NCBI RefSeq assembly: GCF_023716565.1
Contig: NZ_CP071848.1
Location: forward strand, 1,922,001 to 1,986,000
Length of the DNA stretch: 64,000 bases
Source: Vibrio sp. SCSIO 43136
Lineage (GTDB): Bacteria > Pseudomonadota > Gammaproteobacteria > Enterobacterales > Vibrionaceae
Reading direction: 5' to 3'
Positions within the stretch are counted from its first letter, which is position 1. Every line of letters starts with the position of its first letter. Of this stretch, positions 8,898 through 17,519 are shown piece after piece. The translations under genes and the position numbers were made by a program. The notes beneath the pieces were generated by a model. The model was not told the origin of the DNA. It ran no database searches and worked only from the letters and a program-made list of their open reading frames with translations.

Positions 8898-10220
8898 TTA
8901 TAACTGCACTTGGAATGTATGGCTTTGCGCCATCAATTGCTGAAGCTTTTGGTCGTTGAAACGGCCGTGAGCCACTGGATTACGTGTCGCTCGCAAAATC
9001 TGTGCGATGCCTCGGTCAGCATGCTTGAAGAATTTATTCCAACCTTTGCACAGGTAGTTAAGCCCTTCTTCACCTTCTTTGGTGGCAATGAATCGATTCT
9101 TTGGACATTCACCATGACAAGCAAACTGGTACTCACACTGCTGACACTGGCTCGGTAAGTTACGCGTCTTAGCAAAGCCAAACTTTTGCTGCTCTGGGCC
9201 ATAAGCCATCGCATCTAATGGTTTCTGCTCGATGTTCCCAATTTTGTATTCTGGATATACATAGTGGTCACAGGCAAACACATCGCCATTAGGCTCTACA
9301 GCAAGGCCTTTACCGCAAACTGAGCTTAGTGTACACAACGGATTTGGACGTCCCATCCATGTCTCTACGCTGGCTTCAAAGTACTGGATGAACACCTTGC
9401 CCAGATCTTTTGCCATCCACTCATCAAATACAGCAATCAAAAAGTTTCCCCACGCTTCGTCAGAAACAGACCAAGGCTCCATAATGGAATCCTTGTTGCC
9501 TGGGATCAGTCTTTTATCCCCTTGCTTGAAGCTAACTTGATGGTCTTGGGTTTGCGGCGCTACAGTGCGAAAGCTCTTTTGCTCTACGATAGGAATAAAC
9601 TGCATTTGTGGTGACTTAACCACATCACGCAAGAAGCGATACACTTCAAGTGGATTTTGACTGGTGAGGTTGTTAACACAGGTTAAGGTTGCAAACTTCA
9701 CCTCATATTCGTGTAACAGTTCTACCGCACGCATCACCTGACGAAACGTACCTCGACCTGCTTTATTGGTACGGTAAGTATTATGTAGCAGTTCAGGCCC
9801 ATCAATACTAAGACCAACTAAGAAGTTATTCTCTTTTAAAAACTGCGCCCACTCTTTATTGAGTAGTGTGCCGTTGGTTTGCAGATCATTCGAGATAACT
9901 ATCCCTTCTGGGCAGTATTTTTTCTGTAACTCAACAATACGACGAAAGTAATCCACCCCCAGCATGGTTGGCTCACCACCTTGCCAAGAGAAAATGATTT
10001 CCGGGGTATTTTGTCCTTCAATGTACTGGCGAATGTAATTCTCCAGTGTCACATCATCCATCTTTGGCGAACATCCCGGTTTATAATCCAGTAGATCTTG
10101 TTTGCTCAGGTAGTAACAGTAATCACAATCGATGTTGCATGCCGCACCAATAGGCTTTGCCATTGCGTGCATACGTTTAGACGCTTTACCGTTAAATTGT
10201 GGACCTTGAGTTAAATGCAT
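8898..10220 (-). CDS. Anaerobic sulfatase-maturating enzyme (radical SAM/SPASM)
   Basis: A 440-residue cytoplasmic radical SAM enzyme that converts the active-site Cys or Ser of sulfatases to formylglycine before export. The radical SAM cluster motif is Cys28-x3-Cys32-x2-Cys35 (ACNIDCDYCYYL). The GGEPTM and LSIDGP motifs follow. The C-terminal SPASM region is Cys-rich (CTLSSVCGKG, ACDHYVYP, CQQCEYQFACHGECPKN), enough for two auxiliary clusters. The length is slightly above typical anSME proteins. GAGG lies seven bases before ATG. The Cys-type sulfatase at 19643 is its obvious candidate substrate. It is divergent from the FGE-fold lipoprotein. Confidence 0.93.
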   Translation of the reverse strand: MHLTQGPQFNGKASKRMHAMAKPIGAACNIDCDYCYYLSKQDLLDYKPGCSPKMDDVTLENYIRQYIEGQNTPEIIFSWQGGEPTMLGVDYFRRIVELQKKYCPEGIVISNDLQTNGTLLNKEWAQFLKENNFLVGLSIDGPELLHNTYRTNKAGRGTFRQVMRAVELLHEYEVKFATLTCVNNLTSQNPLEVYRFLRDVVKSPQMQFIPIVEQKSFRTVAPQTQDHQVSFKQGDKRLIPGNKDSIMEPWSVSDEAWGNFLIAVFDEWMAKDLGKVFIQYFEASVETWMGRPNPLCTLSSVCGKGLAVEPNGDVFACDHYVYPEYKIGNIEQKPLDAMAYGPEQQKFGFAKTRNLPSQCQQCEYQFACHGECPKNRFIATKEGEEGLNYLCKGWNKFFKHADRGIAQILRATRNPVAHGRFNDQKLQQLMAQSHTFQVQL

Positions 10221-10280
10221 GTGTCACCTCGAACTTGCTGTTTCGAGAGCCATCATAAACCGCCCCCTGAGTGGTGGCTT

Positions 10281-10297
10281 GTTATAGAGACTATAAC
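10281..10297. promoter_or_regulatory. Operator-like palindrome between maturase and FGE-like genes
   Basis: GTTATAGAGACTATAAC is a perfect palindrome with 7-base arms around AGA, in the divergent promoter region. The same core GTTATA-N4-CTATAA recurs at 19533-19548 before the sulfatase and MoxR operon, with identical spacing. Confidence 0.5.
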
Positions 10298-10364
10298 CTT
10301 TTTTCATGTCCAGACTGGTTAAGATTACACCACATAAATTCCCTTATCTCATATAGGCGCACTG

Positions 10365-11150
10365 ATGGTTAAAATCGATACTCGTTGGACTCTACCACTG
10401 GTTTCTACCCTCGCTTTGTCACTGGCAGGGTGTGCCACTACACCACCCCATCCTCTGGCTGAAAAGATCAATCAAGACATGGTGTTAGTTGAGGGTGGTC
10501 AATTCGTTATGGGCTCGGATGACGCAATCGCTCGCAAAGCAGAACAGCCTGCACATTCCGTCAGCGTCAGCAGCTTCTATATTGCGAAATTTGAGGTGAC
10601 CCAAGAGCTGTTTGAGGCAGTGATGGGCGGCTCAAACAGCTTTTTTCCTGACCCCAATATTCCGGTCAATAACCTAAGTTGGCAGCAAGCAAACTACTTT
10701 ATCGACCAACTCAATGCGCTAACAGGTGAGACTTATCGCCTGCCAACCGAGGCCGAATGGGAGTTCGCAGCCAAAGGCGGCAATATGAGTTTAGGTTATA
10801 CATACGCCGGTTCTAACGACTTAGACGCCGTTGCATGGCATGCAGGCAATTCAAACAATCGAGCTCAGCCTGTGGGGCAAAAACAACCCAACGAGCTTGG
10901 CCTTTATGACATGACGGGCAACGTCGGCGAGTTCGTGATCGACGCATATGACGACACCTTTTACCGCTATAGCCCAAGCGAAAACCCAAGCAATGCCAAA
11001 CAAGAACAAGCAGGTCTTGCCCACAAATCAGTGCGGGGTGGAAGCTTTGCGTATGACGGCGACGAATCGCAAAATTTCCGTCGAGATTTTGCCAGCCAAA
11101 ACATCATCATGTCCGACATGGGACTGCGTCTCGCCAAAGATGCTAACTAG
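10365..11150 (+). CDS. FGE-sulfatase-fold lipoprotein lacking catalytic cysteines
   Basis: A 261-residue lipoprotein (lipobox LAGC, Cys23) followed by a complete SUMF1/formylglycine-generating-enzyme fold. Recognisable blocks are MVLVEGGQFVMGS, KFEVTQELFEAV, YRLPTEAEWEFAA, GLYDMTGNVGEFV, SVRGGSFAYDG and the C-terminal MGLRLA. Active FGEs carry two cysteines just after the RGGS block; here that stretch has none, and Cys23 is the only Cys in the protein. It is therefore unlikely to oxidise sulfatases itself. It may be a structural or binding relative acting at the membrane. It stands divergent from the radical SAM maturase. Confidence 0.85.
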   Translation: MVKIDTRWTLPLVSTLALSLAGCATTPPHPLAEKINQDMVLVEGGQFVMGSDDAIARKAEQPAHSVSVSSFYIAKFEVTQELFEAVMGGSNSFFPDPNIPVNNLSWQQANYFIDQLNALTGETYRLPTEAEWEFAAKGGNMSLGYTYAGSNDLDAVAWHAGNSNNRAQPVGQKQPNELGLYDMTGNVGEFVIDAYDDTFYRYSPSENPSNAKQEQAGLAHKSVRGGSFAYDGDESQNFRRDFASQNIIMSDMGLRLAKDAN

Positions 11151-11326
11151 GAAAACAGGATCACCCAGCCTAGCGGTGCGGTGGGCGAAGTGCTAACTGA
11201 AGTTATTCAACCTTAGATTTCACTCGTAAATAGTTGTAAAGGCGAGCAAATAAACGTAAACCTATTTGATATACCGTACGACAGCCACTAAGTTTTTATT
11301 GAGTCGTTCATCTCAAGGAGAAACAT

Positions 11327-11584
11327 ATGAGAACATTCATCGTACTATTGGGGCTTATGGGTTCCGTCAGCGCCTTCGCAAGTACCGACGCTGAGCTTTG
11401 CAAACAGTATGGACACGACATCGCGAGTAATTCCGCCAAAGGACAGGCGCATTTTCTCACCGAAATGAACCAGCGAGCCTCCCAAGGCACATGGACTCTC
11501 GATGCAAAAGAGTGCAACGCACAAATCGCACAAGGGAAATGGGATTACAACTCACAAATTGCCGAGATGTTCAGCAGCGACTAA
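11327..11584 (+). CDS. Small secreted protein
   Basis: An 85-residue protein with a signal peptide (MRTFIVLLGLMGSVSAFA, cleavage before STDAE). The mature part of about 67 residues is hydrophilic, with two Cys (LCKQYG and KECNAQ) that could form a disulfide. A strong ribosome site (AAGGAG, six bases before ATG) and a strong terminator immediately after the stop mark it as a real single-gene unit. I do not recognise a family. Confidence 0.7.
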   Translation: MRTFIVLLGLMGSVSAFASTDAELCKQYGHDIASNSAKGQAHFLTEMNQRASQGTWTLDAKECNAQIAQGKWDYNSQIAEMFSSD

Positions 11585-11600
11585 CCTTAAGTCTCGAATA

Positions 11601-11630
11601 AAGCCCTCGCTTGAATTTAAGCGAGGGCTT
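11601..11630 (+). terminator. Strong intrinsic terminator
   Basis: AAGCCCTCGCTT at 11601-11612 pairs with AAGCGAGGGCTT at 11619-11630, followed by TTTTT. It ends the small secreted protein gene. Confidence 0.92.
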
Positions 11631-11652
11631 TTTTTGATTAGGGCGTGTTGAC

Positions 11653-12558
11653 CTAGCTAGTAATGGTTTTGGCTGCATGTTTTAACTGCTTTCGCAGCCA
11701 AATGTGCGCACTGTCGTTGATGCGACTTGGATGGTAAATAGCGCAGAGGTAGTGCAAAGAGTTATCAAAAGGCAAAGGTACCGCCTTCACTTTATAGTTG
11801 TCTGCAAATGCGTTAATCGTCGAGTGTGGCAAAATGCCGATATATTCTGTCCCGCTGATCAATGGCAACATCTCCAAAGCACCTGCCGCTCGACATACAA
11901 TTTTTCGCTTAGTGATGTCGGCGATATGCTGCTCTTTAAGTAAGCTGCCTCTCGAATGCCAGCGCGACACCACGATATGCTCTTCCTCTAGAAACTGCTC
12001 AGAAGTGATACTGTCACTTATTCTTGGGTGATTTTCACTGCATACCACCATCAGTTGCTCACTAAACAGCTCATCAACTTTCAAATTAGAGTGGCCGTCA
12101 GGTGGCATGTCGATGATCAAATCATAACGTTGCAAGCGCAAATCACTTTCATAATCTTCGGTAAACAGCGGGTGTACCTCTAAGCCGATATTCGGAGCGA
12201 TCTGGCGGATCTGTTTTAGCAATTCTGGAATCAGCGCATAGCTCGCCACAGACATACAAGCCAAAGAAAATATTCGATTAGATACCGAGGGCTCAAACTC
12301 GGTTGAGGCCGATAACGTAGAAGTGTAGTTCTTTAATGCTGCAGACAAGGCAGGATAGATATCACTGGCAAAACTGGTCGGCTCAACCCCTGACGCACTG
12401 CGATGAAATAGTGGTTCATTGTAGACATCACGTAAACGAGCCAGCGCTTTACTGACCGCTGGCTGTGTAATCTCTAGTCGAGTCGCAGCTTTGGAGAGAC
12501 TCTGCTCTTCATAAATCGCCACAAAAATTGGTATTAAATTGAGTTCAGTACTCTTCAT
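11653..12558 (-). CDS. LysR-family transcriptional regulator
   Basis: A 301-residue LysR-type regulator. The N-terminal winged helix-turn-helix (LNLIPIFVAIYEEQSLSKAATRLEITQPAVSKALARLRD) is followed by a co-inducer domain of about 200 residues. The ATG at 12558 has AGGAG a few bases upstream; a longer in-frame start at 12585 would enclose that site. No divergent target lies directly upstream. A small membrane protein gene precedes it on the same strand by about 30 bases, so the two may share a transcript. Effector and targets are unknown. Confidence 0.9.
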   Translation of the reverse strand: MKSTELNLIPIFVAIYEEQSLSKAATRLEITQPAVSKALARLRDVYNEPLFHRSASGVEPTSFASDIYPALSAALKNYTSTLSASTEFEPSVSNRIFSLACMSVASYALIPELLKQIRQIAPNIGLEVHPLFTEDYESDLRLQRYDLIIDMPPDGHSNLKVDELFSEQLMVVCSENHPRISDSITSEQFLEEEHIVVSRWHSRGSLLKEQHIADITKRKIVCRAAGALEMLPLISGTEYIGILPHSTINAFADNYKVKAVPLPFDNSLHYLCAIYHPSRINDSAHIWLRKQLKHAAKTITS

Positions 12559-12590
12559 ACCTCTCCTGATCTTCTTTGTTCTCAATGACT

Positions 12591-12830
12591 CTATTTACGT
12601 TGTTCGACGCCTACGGGTGTTTCGACTTCGTCAACAACCTTATCCTGTGACCTTATTTGAGGATGCGATTTTTCCAAGATTTTCCTTTCTGATTTTTGAA
12701 CTCTTATATTGATGTACGCAATCAACGATATAATGAGCGGGATAATGTCCGTTTCATAATAATAAACGACAACAATCAGCAATAGTCCTATAAGAAATAA
12801 ATCATCAATAAAGTCTTTTCGTTTTATCAT
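12591..12830 (-). CDS. Small membrane protein
   Basis: 79 residues with two hydrophobic stretches (LFLIGLLLIVVVYYY and IIPLIISLIAYINI), then a charged tail. GGGAG precedes the ATG. It lies just upstream of the LysR gene on the same strand. The base composition is noticeably AT-richer than its neighbours. The family is not recognised and a function cannot be proposed. Confidence 0.5.
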   Translation of the reverse strand: MIKRKDFIDDLFLIGLLLIVVVYYYETDIIPLIISLIAYINIRVQKSERKILEKSHPQIRSQDKVVDEVETPVGVEQRK

Positions 12831-12990
12831 TGCTCACTCCCTTTAAACAACAGATAAATGCAAGTAAACGCATAACATTCCCCTAACAGTACCAGATTAA
12901 GAAATGGACACAAAAACATTATTTATTAATGAGTTACTCACCGTAAATATAACTTAAACACTAGTTAGAAAAATCGGTACCCAAGTGTTC

Positions 12991-14262
12991 TCACTGTTTG
13001 AGGTCCTTACTTGTTTTAATCGTTGCTAGCTGTGGAATCGCTTTAGGTAACACCACACCTTTCGCTCCCCTCCAGACCTTGGTTATTTTTAACCAGCAAG
13101 CCAGATAAGGTAGCGGAGAACTTGGATGATTTTGAATTCGCTCTGCACGCTCTCTGTCCGCTTCACTCCTACTCGAATCAACTAGCTCCAATTGAGCTTG
13201 TTGGTGGCGAAGCCGCTTGTAGATCAATCGCAACGCAATTGCCCACTGTTGGTTATGTAAACTTGTAAGCAATAGGGCTATTTCAGGCGTTGGATGATTT
13301 TTCAAGTAACGATTGGTACCCAGCCACAACATGATGATGAGAGTCATTGCTGCAACTAGAGATATCAGAGCCAGTTTATGCGCTGCCAGCCAAGACGAGA
13401 GTGTGTGTGAAACCTCAATGGTATACTCCTCAACGACCAAGGTTTCTAGTTGCTGGATATCACTATTCCACCAAACTAACTCGATGGCAGGAAAAGTAAT
13501 GCTGCCACCTTGCTGCAACACATACACTTGGGACTCTTCTAATGTCGAGACATTGGTTGTGCGCCTGACGTGGTCTTGTCGAATCTTAGGTTGTGGGTAG
13601 ACTTGATACGCTTGGTTAGCCCCAAACGGCATCAAATCTGGCAACAACGGAGAAAAGCTATTGTGCGCCTCAAGGGTGATGGTTCGAGTAATACTATCGC
13701 CCACTTTTAGCTCAGAGCTAGATTGCTCGACTCTCTGTTTAAGGCTTGCTTGAGTTGCAATGAACCAGTCACCATCGTGAGAAAGGTGAGCGGATGCTAG
13801 TCCAGCGGTAAAGCGCATTGGTGGTGTATAGACAACACCTGCTACTTTGCTTCTGTCACTTGCTGCCACTTGAACAGATACTGGAAGGGGTGGCACAAGG
13901 TAATCTCCTGATGCCATTGGATAGAGTGCAACTTCCCAACGCTGGCGAGACCAAGTTTTCCCGTGTTTTCGCTCGGTGTAATTGGTGGCTAATGGACTTA
14001 GCTGCTTAACAAACACATTAGGAATGTCAACGTGGCCAATTTGGGTACCACCGGTAAACCATTGGGTTGTTGCTACTTCAATATTGAGAATGGTCTGTTG
14101 CCGTACGTGAGTGTTTTGCTGCGATTCATCGATCCACGCTACTAATTCGAACTCACCGTTTTCCTTCATATCTGCCAACGTCATTGGCTGAGCATAGGCC
14201 ATCAAAGAAAACAGCCCCGCTAAAGCAAACAGCAGTATGTGTTTTAGCCCTGTATTATTCAT
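12991..14262 (-). CDS. batD: BatD-like membrane protein
   Basis: A 423-residue protein with a signal peptide (ILLFALAGLFSLMAYA), a large extracytoplasmic beta-rich part, one membrane segment near residues 305-325 (LALISLVAAMTLIIMLWL) and a cytoplasmic C-terminal tail. This matches the layout of BatD, the oxygen-tolerance family. Start ATG 14262 is preceded by GGAGG and overlaps the stop of the BatB gene by 4 bases, which decides it over an in-frame codon 105 bases upstream. It is the last gene of the MoxR operon. It may act with the von Willebrand A proteins in a periplasmic or envelope chaperone function. Confidence 0.8.
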   Translation of the reverse strand: MNNTGLKHILLFALAGLFSLMAYAQPMTLADMKENGEFELVAWIDESQQNTHVRQQTILNIEVATTQWFTGGTQIGHVDIPNVFVKQLSPLATNYTERKHGKTWSRQRWEVALYPMASGDYLVPPLPVSVQVAASDRSKVAGVVYTPPMRFTAGLASAHLSHDGDWFIATQASLKQRVEQSSSELKVGDSITRTITLEAHNSFSPLLPDLMPFGANQAYQVYPQPKIRQDHVRRTTNVSTLEESQVYVLQQGGSITFPAIELVWWNSDIQQLETLVVEEYTIEVSHTLSSWLAAHKLALISLVAAMTLIIMLWLGTNRYLKNHPTPEIALLLTSLHNQQWAIALRLIYKRLRHQQAQLELVDSSRSEADRERAERIQNHPSSPLPYLACWLKITKVWRGAKGVVLPKAIPQLATIKTSKDLKQ

Positions 14263-15983
14263 TTGACCTCCGATGGAAGCGTTGGCACTGCCTGTGATTG
14301 CAAATGCTGAAGGTGAAACTTGGCTCGCAAAAACTGCTTGGGGTCGCTCTCGACTCGTGACAGCCATTTATCTGCCAGCTCTTGACTACCAAGTATTTCA
14401 TTGGCGTTTAGCGTCTCTTTAAGCATCAACTTATCCGCGGTTTTCTCTTCTGCACCATCGGCGGTTTGCGGCATTTCATCAGGCAACTCAAACGACTCTT
14501 CTGGTCCATCGGTTGTACCTGATTGGCTTTCACTGACACGGTTAATCTCTTCGACTATGCCACTCACCACTTCAAGATTGTTTTCAACCATTGGACGAAG
14601 CGTGTCACTGAGCGATTCACTTTGAGCTAGTTCAGCCAGCAAGTTACGAGCGGCAAGGTATTCTCGCTGCCTTGCCAATGCACTAGCGGCATTGACCAAG
14701 CTGAGTTGCGCCTTGTCGCCTACTTCAACTCTGGCGGCCTGCATAAAAGCACTATGTGCTTGTTTAAACTCTCGAGCGTAGTAGTGAGCGATGCCTTGTC
14801 GCATTGGGTCTTGAAAGTGTTCCGCCGCTGTAGCGTATTCTCCTTGCTCAAACCAACGTTGACCTTGCTGATCTGGAGTTAACCAAATATCCCACCAGCG
14901 TTGAGCCATCTTTTGCTGCCAACTTACAGGCACCACCTCAACCTCGATGGAATTGCTTGATGTAACAAACTGCGCTTGCACAGCTGGGGAATAGCCGATT
15001 GGCATGAGTACTGCTCCCAACAAACACCATTGCACAAGCCATCCACGGCGAAACCACAACAGGACCAAAATCGCTACGGGGAAAACTAGTAGATAGCCCA
15101 TATCTTGCCAAGGCATGGCTGAATCACCGTTGAGCTGCATATTACGCTCAACCAAGCTGTCTAGTTGGCTAACGTCACTGCCATCTATCGAAATTCTAAC
15201 TAGAGAGCCTTGAGTTCTCTTGGCTAAAGCCTGCAACGAGTTCAAATCAAAGCTTGAAGCGCTCTCTTCTCCAACAGCAAGCACCAATAGCTGGTGCGAG
15301 CTTTGGTCAAAGTAATCAGCATAAGCATCAATAGCAGGAGCACTCACACCATCGCTTATCAGCACAACGGTAGCACCTAGTGTGCTTTGAAGCTGCTGCT
15401 CGATAAGGGGCAATGCGCTTTCAGCTTGCTTACCTTTCACTGGCATAATTTCAGGTTCAATGGCATTTAGAAATGGCACTAAAACCGAGCTGTCTTGGGT
15501 CAATGGCATAGCGATGTGAGCAGAGCCAGAATATACAACTAGGCCACTTTTCCCACCTTGGCGAGCAGAAATCAGGTCACGCACCTTATGCTTTGCTCGC
15601 TCAAGACGGCTTGGTGCAATGTCCGTTGCCTTCATGCTGTCACTGACATCCATCACCACTAACATTGACGCCTTATCTTCATTAAATGGCGATGCTTGAC
15701 GCTGCCAACTTGGACCTGCGCTGATAAACACACTCAATATCACAACGAGAGTGAGCACTTTGATCGGTAGTTGACGCTTCCAACCTTGCTCACCCACAGT
15801 AAGAGCTTTGCGCAGATGCTCAGGCAAGTTTTGCTGCCATTTAGGCTGCGTGTTCTCTCGCCAGCGAAGCCAAAGCAGTACCAACAAAGGGAGCAGTGCT
15901 AACAGCCAATAAGGACGTAAGAAATGGAACTGGGATAACCCCTGCACCAAGTGCTGAACATTCAAATGGAACCCATCAAACAT
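14259..15983 (-). CDS. batB: BatB/BatC fusion: von Willebrand A domain plus TPR
   Basis: A 574-residue inner-membrane protein. Two N-terminal membrane segments flank a short loop. A vWA domain with a canonical MIDAS (VVMDVSDSMKATD) occupies about residues 80-270, followed by two more membrane segments (LVFPVAILVLLWF and LVQWCLLGAVLMPIG). A TPR-rich region follows (about 365-460; WFEQGEYATAAEHFQ, GIAHYYAREFKQAHSAFMQA). BatB and BatC activities are thus joined in one chain. AGGAG lies six bases before ATG. It overlaps the BatA gene by 8 bases and the BatD gene by 4, indicating tight coupling. Confidence 0.88.
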   Translation of the reverse strand: MFDGFHLNVQHLVQGLSQFHFLRPYWLLALLPLLVLLWLRWRENTQPKWQQNLPEHLRKALTVGEQGWKRQLPIKVLTLVVILSVFISAGPSWQRQASPFNEDKASMLVVMDVSDSMKATDIAPSRLERAKHKVRDLISARQGGKSGLVVYSGSAHIAMPLTQDSSVLVPFLNAIEPEIMPVKGKQAESALPLIEQQLQSTLGATVVLISDGVSAPAIDAYADYFDQSSHQLLVLAVGEESASSFDLNSLQALAKRTQGSLVRISIDGSDVSQLDSLVERNMQLNGDSAMPWQDMGYLLVFPVAILVLLWFRRGWLVQWCLLGAVLMPIGYSPAVQAQFVTSSNSIEVEVVPVSWQQKMAQRWWDIWLTPDQQGQRWFEQGEYATAAEHFQDPMRQGIAHYYAREFKQAHSAFMQAARVEVGDKAQLSLVNAASALARQREYLAARNLLAELAQSESLSDTLRPMVENNLEVVSGIVEEINRVSESQSGTTDGPEESFELPDEMPQTADGAEEKTADKLMLKETLNANEILGSQELADKWLSRVESDPKQFLRAKFHLQHLQSQAVPTLPSEVK

Positions 15984-17022
15984 GCTTGTCTCCTACGGTG
16001 GAAGATTGGGCGAGACGGTTCCATCGTCGTTTCATTGAAGCGGCGCTAAACGCCAACAAATAAATCACTACCACCAAACTGATAAAGTAGTGATGCGCAC
16101 TCTGCTTTGGTCGATAAGTGGTACTTTCAAAGCGTTGCGGCTCAAGCGCATCAATCTGTTGATATGCATGCTCAAGCGCCAGTCGGTCAAGCGCTTGAAA
16201 AGCACGCCCTCCAGTATCTTTGGCTATTCGCTCGATGGTATGCATATCCATCGCCGACTCACCGACGGTGTTTGGGTCACCCATCGCCACTACATGAATT
16301 CTAACGTTAAGCGCACTCGCCACCTTGGCCGCTTCGATCGGCTCAACAAAGCTACCTGTATCATTGCCATCCGTTAAAACGATCACCACTTGCTCACGAT
16401 CATCATTCACTTCACTTTGCTGGAACACCTTGATAGCTAAACCGATCGCATCCCCAAGATGGGTGCTCTGTCCGGCCATCGCTACGTCGGTCTGATTGAG
16501 CAGTGCTTGCCAAACATCGAGATCATCGGTGAATGGAGTTTGTACAAACGCCGCATCACCAAACAAAATAAGCCCCAATCGGTCTCCTTGACGCCGATTA
16601 GCAAAGTCTGCCAAGACCGCTTTAGCGGCCTCAAGACGAGACAACCTATGACCTGTGTCTGAGATAAAGTCCTGCTCGGCCATCGAACCTGATAGGTCAA
16701 GCGCCACCATAATATCTCGACCAAATTTCTCCCGAGTTTGTGTTTCACCCAGCACCACAGGTTTCGCCATTGCACAAACGATAAGCACCCAAGTAAAAAT
16801 TAACGCCAAGCGCTGCCACCACTTTGGTGAGAGCTGGTCGGCGCCTTCAGTTAAAGGCTCATCAAGTGCTTCAACGATACGATTGAAAAATGGCACTTTG
16901 ATCGCAAATTGCTTGCTGCGATAAGCAGGCACTAGGAAGTAAATCACCACCGGCAGAGGCAACACCATGAACATCCATGGTTGTTCAAACACTAGATTTA
17001 GATGCTTTATCCCTTCAATCAT
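15976..17022 (-). CDS. batA: BatA-like von Willebrand A protein
   Basis: A 348-residue membrane-anchored vWA protein. Two N-terminal hydrophobic segments (MFMVLPLPVVIYFLV and LALIFTWVLIVCAMA) precede the vWA domain. Its MIDAS motif is VALDLSGSMAEQD, with a second metal-coordinating region at LTDGNDTG. A C-terminal membrane segment follows (YFISLVVVIYLLAFSAA). GAGG stands before the ATG. It overlaps the DUF4381 gene by 8 bases and the BatB gene by 8 bases. In MoxR-Bat systems such proteins are thought to bind metals and partner proteins on behalf of the MoxR ATPase. Confidence 0.88.
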   Translation of the reverse strand: MIEGIKHLNLVFEQPWMFMVLPLPVVIYFLVPAYRSKQFAIKVPFFNRIVEALDEPLTEGADQLSPKWWQRLALIFTWVLIVCAMAKPVVLGETQTREKFGRDIMVALDLSGSMAEQDFISDTGHRLSRLEAAKAVLADFANRRQGDRLGLILFGDAAFVQTPFTDDLDVWQALLNQTDVAMAGQSTHLGDAIGLAIKVFQQSEVNDDREQVVIVLTDGNDTGSFVEPIEAAKVASALNVRIHVVAMGDPNTVGESAMDMHTIERIAKDTGGRAFQALDRLALEHAYQQIDALEPQRFESTTYRPKQSAHHYFISLVVVIYLLAFSAASMKRRWNRLAQSSTVGDKHV

Positions 17023-17518
17023 GGCTCACCTCGGCAATTGCGGGTTTATGCTGCTTTAACCACTGCATGGCTCGTAGGGTAAGTTCATTACGCTGCTGGA
17101 GTGACAGCTCTACACTTGGATTCACCACCGAGTTCATCCATAACTTCCCGAGCTTGTCATCAAAGCGAACTTGCCCATCGGTCATCTGCTCTAAGGCTTG
17201 CAGGAATGGCGCACCAAATAGGCTCGCAGACGTCGGCTGAATGTAGGTCATGACTAGTTTCAAGACTTGATACGTCGATTCTTCCAACTTGTGTTGCTCG
17301 GCGCAGGCTCGGGTTAACACCATTAAGGCTTCACGACGGTATCTTTGGTCCCACCAGCGGCGTATCTGATTAATTAATAAGTACACACAAACGGTTGCGA
17401 CCAAACTAAACAGTACTTTCCAACCGAGCGTTTGAGGCATCCAAGAAACAGGGGCTAAGACTTCAACATCTTGTAAATTACGCAAGATGTAAGTGCTTGG
17501 TGCATGATGCTCAACCAT
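17015..17518 (-). CDS. DUF4381 membrane protein of the MoxR operon
   Basis: 167 residues with one membrane segment near residues 35-55 (GWKVLFSLVATVCVYLLI), followed by a basic cytoplasmic tail (RRWWDQRYRREAL) and a helical region. This matches DUF4381 proteins found between DUF58 and vWA genes. The ATG at 17518 lies one base after the DUF58 stop, with GGAGG eight bases upstream, so I prefer it over the ATG 15 bases earlier. Function is unknown; it is probably a membrane partner of the vWA proteins. Confidence 0.8.
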   Translation of the reverse strand: MVEHHAPSTYILRNLQDVEVLAPVSWMPQTLGWKVLFSLVATVCVYLLINQIRRWWDQRYRREALMVLTRACAEQHKLEESTYQVLKLVMTYIQPTSASLFGAPFLQALEQMTDGQVRFDDKLGKLWMNSVVNPSVELSLQQRNELTLRAMQWLKQHKPAIAEVSHD

Positions 17519-17519
17519 G

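Noticed and set aside
14262..14367. Longer BatD frame beginning at 14367
   Set aside because: It would overlap BatB by over 100 bases and lacks the signal peptide at its N-terminus; GGAGG before 14262 fits better.
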